DNA of 64,000 nucleotides from Acidobacteriota bacterium (GTDB lineage: Bacteria; Acidobacteriota; Terriglobia; Terriglobales; Acidobacteriaceae), in assembly GCA_021792135.1 (NCBI GenBank), contig JAJYVF010000002.1, forward strand, positions 202,933 to 266,932, given 5' to 3'. Under the pieces are notes generated by a model. The model had not been told where the DNA came from. It saw only the letters and a list, made by a program, of their open reading frames with translations, and searched no databases. Below, in pieces: positions 59,837-64,000 of the stretch. The position numbers and the translations under genes were made by a program. Every line of letters starts with the position of its first letter. Position 1 is the stretch's first letter.

Positions 59837-60630
59837 GAGGTGTATTTCGTCATCCGCTGGCTCAGAGGATCGCCCTCGGGGCGGCCGGCCTTGCCATTCT
59901 CTCCGTGGTTGCGGTCGAGCCGGCGCATTCGCAGTTTGGCATCGACATCGCCGCCATCCTTGCCGGGCTCAAAGAGGTCAACAGCACGCTCACGATTGCC
60001 GTGGCATCGCCGCTCAAGCTCATCGACAAGGTCGAGCAGGAGGAACAGCAGTTCCAGCAACAGGTTCTCTATCCGATTGCAGCGATCGACAGCGCGCGGC
60101 AGATGGCGACGAACTTTTCGGGCTCTTTCCTGAGCTTCCGCCAGCTCGCATCCGTGAATATCGCAAGCGCCCAGCTTCCCTATCCGCAGCAACTCGAACG
60201 GCAGATGCTGTCAGCCGACCCCAATGACATACGGACCATCGGGAGCGCCTACCAGAACGTGTTCTCTCCTCTGCCGCCCCAAACCGCTGTCCCACAGAAC
60301 ATCGCTTACCAGATCGATATGGGCGACGCGCAGGCACAGGATGCGCTCAAGAAGGCAATTGAACTCGATGCATTTGCAGCACGCGAGATGGAGGTGGCGC
60401 AGAAGCTCAATCAGCAGATTGCCGCTTCCGCACCTGGAACAGCGCCCATGCTCGATGCCGAGGCCAGCGCCTGGGTCGTACAGGCGAACGCCTACACCCA
60501 GATGGGGATGGCTGAGCTGCTGCGGGTAAACAGTGCGAAGCTTTCGAATCGCGGCGGGGCGCTCAAGGACTCGACCACGCAGATGCAGAACCTGAACCAG
60601 AGAATGCTCGAAATACTCAATCAGCACTGA
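59833..60630 (+). CDS. VirB5/TrbJ-like protein, paralogue 2
   Basis: 265 residues from GTG 59833 overlapping the previous stop. Signal peptide (IALGAAGLAILSVVAVEPAHSQF). The same helical plan as paralogue 1, with matching endings (KDSTTQMQNLNQRMLEILNQ against KQSTTNMQNLNQQLLNRIGG) and shared QFG start, ETTAPGT/AASAPGTAPM segments. This looks like a tandem duplication that has diverged. It may form a hetero-complex with its neighbour at the pilus base. Confidence 0.82.
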   Translation: MRGVFRHPLAQRIALGAAGLAILSVVAVEPAHSQFGIDIAAILAGLKEVNSTLTIAVASPLKLIDKVEQEEQQFQQQVLYPIAAIDSARQMATNFSGSFLSFRQLASVNIASAQLPYPQQLERQMLSADPNDIRTIGSAYQNVFSPLPPQTAVPQNIAYQIDMGDAQAQDALKKAIELDAFAAREMEVAQKLNQQIAASAPGTAPMLDAEASAWVVQANAYTQMGMAELLRVNSAKLSNRGGALKDSTTQMQNLNQRMLEILNQH

Positions 60631-60646
60631 TGGGAGAGGAGAGCCG

Positions 60647-61723
60647 ATGCCGACAGGGATTTTTGAATTTCAGACCATGCTGACTTCAGCCGTTAATGGC
60701 ATCTCGGCAAGCATTCTCGGGACCGAACAGAGCGTCTCTTACGTGCTGATGACGATCTGTCTGGTGCTCGGGATCTACGAGGCCTATACGAAGGGCGGGG
60801 ATCTGCGCTCTCTGGCCGGAACGCTCCTGAAGTACGCTGTCGCCGCCTTCCTGATCGGCAACTGGACAGCATTCTTTTCCGATGCGTACAGCGGATTCAA
60901 CCAGCTTGCCAGTTCTATCGATAGCGCATACGGGGCCGTCGACCTTGCAAAAACTTGGCAATTACAGTTGTCAACGCTTTTCGCAGACAAAGGTTATCAG
61001 GCTGTATTCAACGCAATTCCGTGGACGCCTTCGGCTTTACTCACTCTCGTGGAGATCGTATTTGCATATCTAATCTACCCAATCGCCGTCCAGATCTTCG
61101 CTTTGATCTACACGTTTTGGGGCACCTGCCTCTTTGCCATGGGGCCATTTGTTATTGCCCTCGCCCCGAGTTCGCTGATCAACTCGCTGACCAAATACTA
61201 TGCGTTGAACCTCGGGATCTGGAATGCCTGGTCCATCATCTACGCGGTTTTCGGCTGCCTGATCACGGCCATTCATGCGAACGATGTCAACGCCATCCTC
61301 AACGGCGATCTGGGCAGTTTCGGGCTGGGTCCCACTCTTGGTGCGACGGGACCGCTCGACGGCGGAATTGAAACGATCGGTCTCATCAGCATCATGTATG
61401 CGATTTGCATCCTGCTGATTCCGATGGTGGCTGCGTTCATCCTGCGCGGACAGTTTTCTGCAGTTGGTTTGGGCCTCTCGATGACGGTTTCAAGGATCAC
61501 TCATGGGATCTCGCACGGCGCCGAACTGGGCGCAGCGGCCGGACCGGCGGGCGCGGTCGCAGGCGGAGTCGTAGGCGCGGGCATGGGGCTCATGGGCGGA
61601 ACAATGCCCTCGACATTTTCGAGCGGCGGCGCTTACGGAGCACTGAGCGTGAGCCAGGGAGGAGGCGGCAGCATGCCGCCTCCCAACACGCCCGACGACC
61701 CGAATATGACGCGGTTCGCGTGA
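60647..61723 (+). CDS. VirB6/TrbL-like polytopic membrane protein
   Basis: 358 residues with at least six hydrophobic segments: SYVLMTICLVLGIY, GTLLKYAVAAFLIGNW, LLTLVEIVFAYLIYPIAVQIFALIYTF, AWSIIYAVFGCLITAI, LISIMYAICILLIPMVAAFIL. TrbL/VirB6 forms the inner-membrane channel. The C-terminal 70 residues are a Gly/Ala/Pro-rich cytoplasmic tail. It follows paralogue 2 by 16 bases. Confidence 0.85.
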   Translation: MPTGIFEFQTMLTSAVNGISASILGTEQSVSYVLMTICLVLGIYEAYTKGGDLRSLAGTLLKYAVAAFLIGNWTAFFSDAYSGFNQLASSIDSAYGAVDLAKTWQLQLSTLFADKGYQAVFNAIPWTPSALLTLVEIVFAYLIYPIAVQIFALIYTFWGTCLFAMGPFVIALAPSSLINSLTKYYALNLGIWNAWSIIYAVFGCLITAIHANDVNAILNGDLGSFGLGPTLGATGPLDGGIETIGLISIMYAICILLIPMVAAFILRGQFSAVGLGLSMTVSRITHGISHGAELGAAAGPAGAVAGGVVGAGMGLMGGTMPSTFSSGGAYGALSVSQGGGGSMPPPNTPDDPNMTRFA

Positions 61724-61738
61724 GGAAGGAGGCTACCC

Positions 61739-62491
61739 GTGAAAGCGAGAACGAAACTGAACAACGAGACGCCGAAGTTCTACGAGATGGATGGAGCGCT
61801 GCGAGCCCATTCGAACCGCAGTCTGGTTCTCGCAGGCGTGATGGGGCTCGTTGCCCTCATCGCCGTGGCAGGGTTTCTCTTCGTTCGCCTGGAGCCGCCC
61901 ACAGTGATCCGCATTGGCGCGAATGGCCAGGCATCGGTCGTGTCGCCCATACAGAGGGCAAAAAACCGAATCCTGCCGGCGCTCTTCGCCGACAAGCCAA
62001 GCGCGGTGTCGGCCGACGACTACGAGCGAGAGGCCTTCATCACGGACTTCCTCAACCGCTATTTGAGCTATGACTCGTACACGCTCTCTCAGAACTGGGC
62101 CGATGCCCTCAATCGGATGACGGAGAATCTCCGCCGTCAGGCGCTCGCCGACCTTGAGAAGAACGATACGGTCGGCAAACTTGAGCAGGCGCAAGCGAGT
62201 TCCACACTCAGGCTGAGCCACATCGAGCAGAGCAAGACAGAACCGTTGGTCTATACGGCGTTTGGCGTGCGCACCGTTCGCACGGTGGACAGCCAGCAGG
62301 AGTCGATCGATCAGCTTGTGGAGGAATACCACGTCCGCCTGGTCAACGTGGATCGATCCGCGCAGAACCCGAGCGGCCTGCTGGTCGGAGAGTATTGGTC
62401 CAAACAGATCGAAGGCGAAAAAAGAGATGCGGTCCTGACCGGAGATCCATTGTCTGAGACCGGTCAGGCGGAAGGGAGCCATCAACCATGA
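61739..62491 (+). CDS. VirB8/TrbF-like protein
   Basis: 250 residues from GTG 61739 (GGAAGGAGG upstream). One N-terminal membrane span (SLVLAGVMGLVALIAVAGFLFV), then a periplasmic domain with the NTF2-like pattern of VirB8: FITDFLNRYLSYDSYTLSQNWADALNRM, ALADLEKNDTVG, VRTVDSQQESIDQLVEEYHVRLVN. VirB8 is the assembly hub of T4SS. It overlaps the next gene by ATGA. Confidence 0.82.
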   Translation: MKARTKLNNETPKFYEMDGALRAHSNRSLVLAGVMGLVALIAVAGFLFVRLEPPTVIRIGANGQASVVSPIQRAKNRILPALFADKPSAVSADDYEREAFITDFLNRYLSYDSYTLSQNWADALNRMTENLRRQALADLEKNDTVGKLEQAQASSTLRLSHIEQSKTEPLVYTAFGVRTVRTVDSQQESIDQLVEEYHVRLVNVDRSAQNPSGLLVGEYWSKQIEGEKRDAVLTGDPLSETGQAEGSHQP

Positions 62492-62805
62492 GCACTGAGG
62501 CAGCGCGAGTGATGCCGATGCCGACCGGGACAGCAGCGGCTGGCGAAAAGAAGCGGCGACGCAAAAGAGGGGAGGCGGAGAGAGCGCCCGACGGCTCGCT
62601 CGTCCTCTATTTCCTGGGCACCGGCGGCGAGAATGACGGCCAACCGCTGGTTCTCAAAGAGAAATTCCCCAACGAAGGCGGCGCGATGGTCGAGGCGCTC
62701 AAACGCGACGTGCCGTACTACCGCGTCGAGGTGTGGAGGTCACGCGCGATTGTGAAAGAAGGATCAGTCGAGATTAAGAAAGAGGCGGTTTCCGCGCGGG
62801 CCTGA
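62488..62805 (+). CDS. Hypothetical basic protein
   Basis: 105 residues. A basic stretch (KKRRRKRGEAER) near the N-terminus, then a short alpha/beta part (LVLYFLGTGGENDGQ, VPYYRVEVWRSRAIV). No signal or membrane segment. Its ATGA overlap with VirB8 places it at the end of the conjugation operon; hairpins follow. No family recognised. Confidence 0.65.
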   Translation: MSTEAARVMPMPTGTAAAGEKKRRRKRGEAERAPDGSLVLYFLGTGGENDGQPLVLKEKFPNEGGAMVEALKRDVPYYRVEVWRSRAIVKEGSVEIKKEAVSARA

Positions 62806-62831
62806 GAGTACCGCGCGGGCGAATTCAGAAA

Positions 62832-62899
62832 AACCGATCACGAAAGCACGCTTTCAGGATTCGGTTCTCTGAGCCACCTCGCGGGCTCAACTCGCGAGG
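62832..62899 (+). terminator. Hairpins after the conjugation operon
   Basis: AACCGA...TCGGTT (62832-62866) enclosing GAAAGC/GCTTTC, followed by CCTCGCG/CGCGAGG (62877-62899). GAGCC (62871-62875) can also pair with GGCTC (62884-62888), so two folds compete. No T tract follows, so termination is not certain. Confidence 0.45.
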
Positions 62900-63030
62900 A
62901 TTCGTACCGCTGACCCGGCATTTCGAGCCTGGTTAGTTCCCCTTCACAACGGTCGGGAAAGAACCAGGTCAGCCGGCATCATGCGGTTGGCATGGATTCT
63001 TCCTGTGCCCAAAACACGAGGAGAACTCTC

Positions 63031-63888
63031 ATGCAAAGTGAAAACGGAAATCGAATTGTGATGCTCGATATCGACACCAATGGACGCATCGAGGAACGGA
63101 TCCCCGGCACAGGTCAGGAGTGCTGGCTCGATCACACGCTTCTCGGCACGATGTACCCGAACATCCACGTGGCGCTGGTCAGCGTTCCCACCGAGCCTCT
63201 GGACGATGTGGAAGAGGCGCGGGTTGCCGACCGGATGACAGCGATCTCGCACAACGGGATTGCCTACAGGATGGTCGGCGCGTCCGGTTCGGCCAAAAAC
63301 GGCAAGTACTACTACTGCGACGCCCAGCACGAGCCCCTGATTGCCAAACGGTTCCAGCAATGGCCGGAGGCTGCCATCACGTATTTCGGCATTCTGGTGT
63401 CCGACTGCAAGGTCGTGCACGCGGAAGCGGAAGCCACAGTGATGGTGGTTAAGGACCTGGAACTGGGAACGAACGACTGCCGGGGATGGATCCGGAAAAG
63501 AACTTTCGAGAAGCTCGCTCTTCCCGAAGGCCACTTTTACCAGTTCCGCCTCGCCTTCGCCGACACCCAGGCAAAGGGGAGCTTCAAGGTCATGTCCGAC
63601 GAGGTCGCCGACGCCCTCCAGGTCGACGTCATCGTTCCCGAAAGTTCCATTAAACCGAGTATCAAAATGCCGAACGCCGTGGCCAGCATGATCGGCCTCG
63701 GTTCGCGCGTCTACACGAGCCCGATCGTACTGGGGATTCGCGAAGTCTCGCGACCCCTTGAGTTCGAATCGAGCTACACGGTACTCCAGCATGCGCCCGC
63801 GGAGTCGATTGAAACCGAGATCGTTCCGCAGGCGGTAGAAATCATCGAAACGCTCAAAACCGCGTGGAGAGAGGTGAGCGCTGCGTGA
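63031..63888 (+). CDS. Polymerase-like double-psi barrel protein (RdRP-like N-half), possibly truncated
   Basis: 285 residues, start 63031 with GAGGAG seven bases upstream. Central segments AYRMVGASGSAKNGKYYYCD, GTNDCRGWIRKRTFEKL, HFYQFRLAF and TQAKGSFKVM recall the QDE-1/RDR-type RNA-dependent RNA polymerases (YSFIGYSSSQLR..., DGIGKIS..., FQIRYGGYKGV...). That would be the first double-psi barrel with its conserved Lys; the second barrel with DxDGD is absent because the frame ends here. So it is either a split or shortened polymerase or a distinct stand-alone domain. Motif matching is from memory; treat the assignment as tentative. Confidence 0.55.
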   Translation: MQSENGNRIVMLDIDTNGRIEERIPGTGQECWLDHTLLGTMYPNIHVALVSVPTEPLDDVEEARVADRMTAISHNGIAYRMVGASGSAKNGKYYYCDAQHEPLIAKRFQQWPEAAITYFGILVSDCKVVHAEAEATVMVVKDLELGTNDCRGWIRKRTFEKLALPEGHFYQFRLAFADTQAKGSFKVMSDEVADALQVDVIVPESSIKPSIKMPNAVASMIGLGSRVYTSPIVLGIREVSRPLEFESSYTVLQHAPAESIETEIVPQAVEIIETLKTAWREVSAA

Positions 63889-63922
63889 ACCCCATTCCTA
63901 CACGGGCTGAGGGATGGGGTTC
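63887..63922. terminator. Hairpin spanning the two convergent gene ends
   Basis: GAACCCCATTCC (63887-63898) pairs with GGGATGGGGTTC (63911-63922), 12 bp with one G-T pair and a 12-base loop. It lies over the stop of the polymerase-like gene and the stop of the minus-strand gene beyond. A bidirectional terminator is likely, though no T tract is seen. Confidence 0.5.
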
Positions 63923-64000
63923 TGCAGATTCTCCAAGGATGCCTTGTATCGGATCTTCCACTGATCGGGCAGCCACGCTGCGAGCTGGCTGATGGGCAAG
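63898..64000 (-). CDS. Partial CDS, C-terminal 33 residues only
   Basis: On the minus strand an open frame enters from the right edge and ends at TAG (63898-63900). It reads PISQLAAWLPDQWKIRYKAS then LENLQNPIPQPV, a protein-like composition with a clear end. Its identity cannot be told from this fragment. Confidence 0.4.
   Translation of the reverse strand, partial: LPISQLAAWLPDQWKIRYKASLENLQNPIPQPV

Overview
The window reads as about 64 kb of a high-GC Gram-negative genome, most likely an Acidobacteriota (Terriglobia-type) bacterium. This placement is inferred from gene content: many secreted carboxypeptidase-regulatory, TonB-C and M28 proteins, a LysW-like zinc ribbon, an arylsulfotransferase, and a small conserved unknown at 49454 that I associate with this phylum. 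No 16S gene is present to prove it.

Bases 1-42777 are ordinary chromosome made of short, mostly unlinked operons. They hold housekeeping genes (thiD, rlpA, pyrF, mutM, holA, rpsA, aspS, hisS, a yqeY-like gene, an AGAT-family aminotransferase next to serA, and an ABC-F ATPase). There are regulatory modules: ArsR plus SRPBCC with a palindromic operator, REC-GGDEF, ECF sigma with a membrane partner and a Spy-like protein, and AraC. There are envelope proteins: TonB-C, cytochrome c lipoprotein, M28 peptidase, a rhomboid lacking its catalytic residues, a beta-barrel protein, an arylsulfotransferase and a CAP protein. A sugar-nucleotide epimerase / glycosyltransferase / epimerase run lies at 37.8-41.3 kb. 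The 900-base gap at 4536-5434 holds a chain of stem-loops ending in an intrinsic terminator, a good candidate for an undescribed small RNA.

A tRNA-Asn gene (42778-42852) marks the left end of an integrated conjugative element that runs off the right edge. A tyrosine recombinase and an excisionase-like HTH protein follow. Next come a MoxR-type ATPase and type IV secretion genes: a VirB1-like transglycosylase, VirB9-like and VirB10/TrbI. After a cargo island (49.25-53.75 kb) come a VirB2-like pilin, small membrane proteins, a tandem pilin-like protein, VirB3, VirB4, two VirB5/TrbJ paralogues, VirB6/TrbL and VirB8. Most neighbours overlap by 1-4 bases (ATGA/GTGA), so they are probably co-translated. 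No relaxase, VirD4 or VirB11 is visible; they would lie further right.

The cargo island carries unrelated genes (acidobacterial unknown, complete IS5-family element, Fic protein, methyltransferase) separated by four copies of a ~65-base hairpin-forming repeat. Two copies have an additional conserved 5' block. At the right end is a protein whose motifs resemble the first double-psi beta-barrel half of cellular (QDE-1/RDR-type) RNA-dependent RNA polymerases. Together, the repeat-bounded cargo, the pilin-module expansion and the polymerase-like protein are the most unusual parts of the window.
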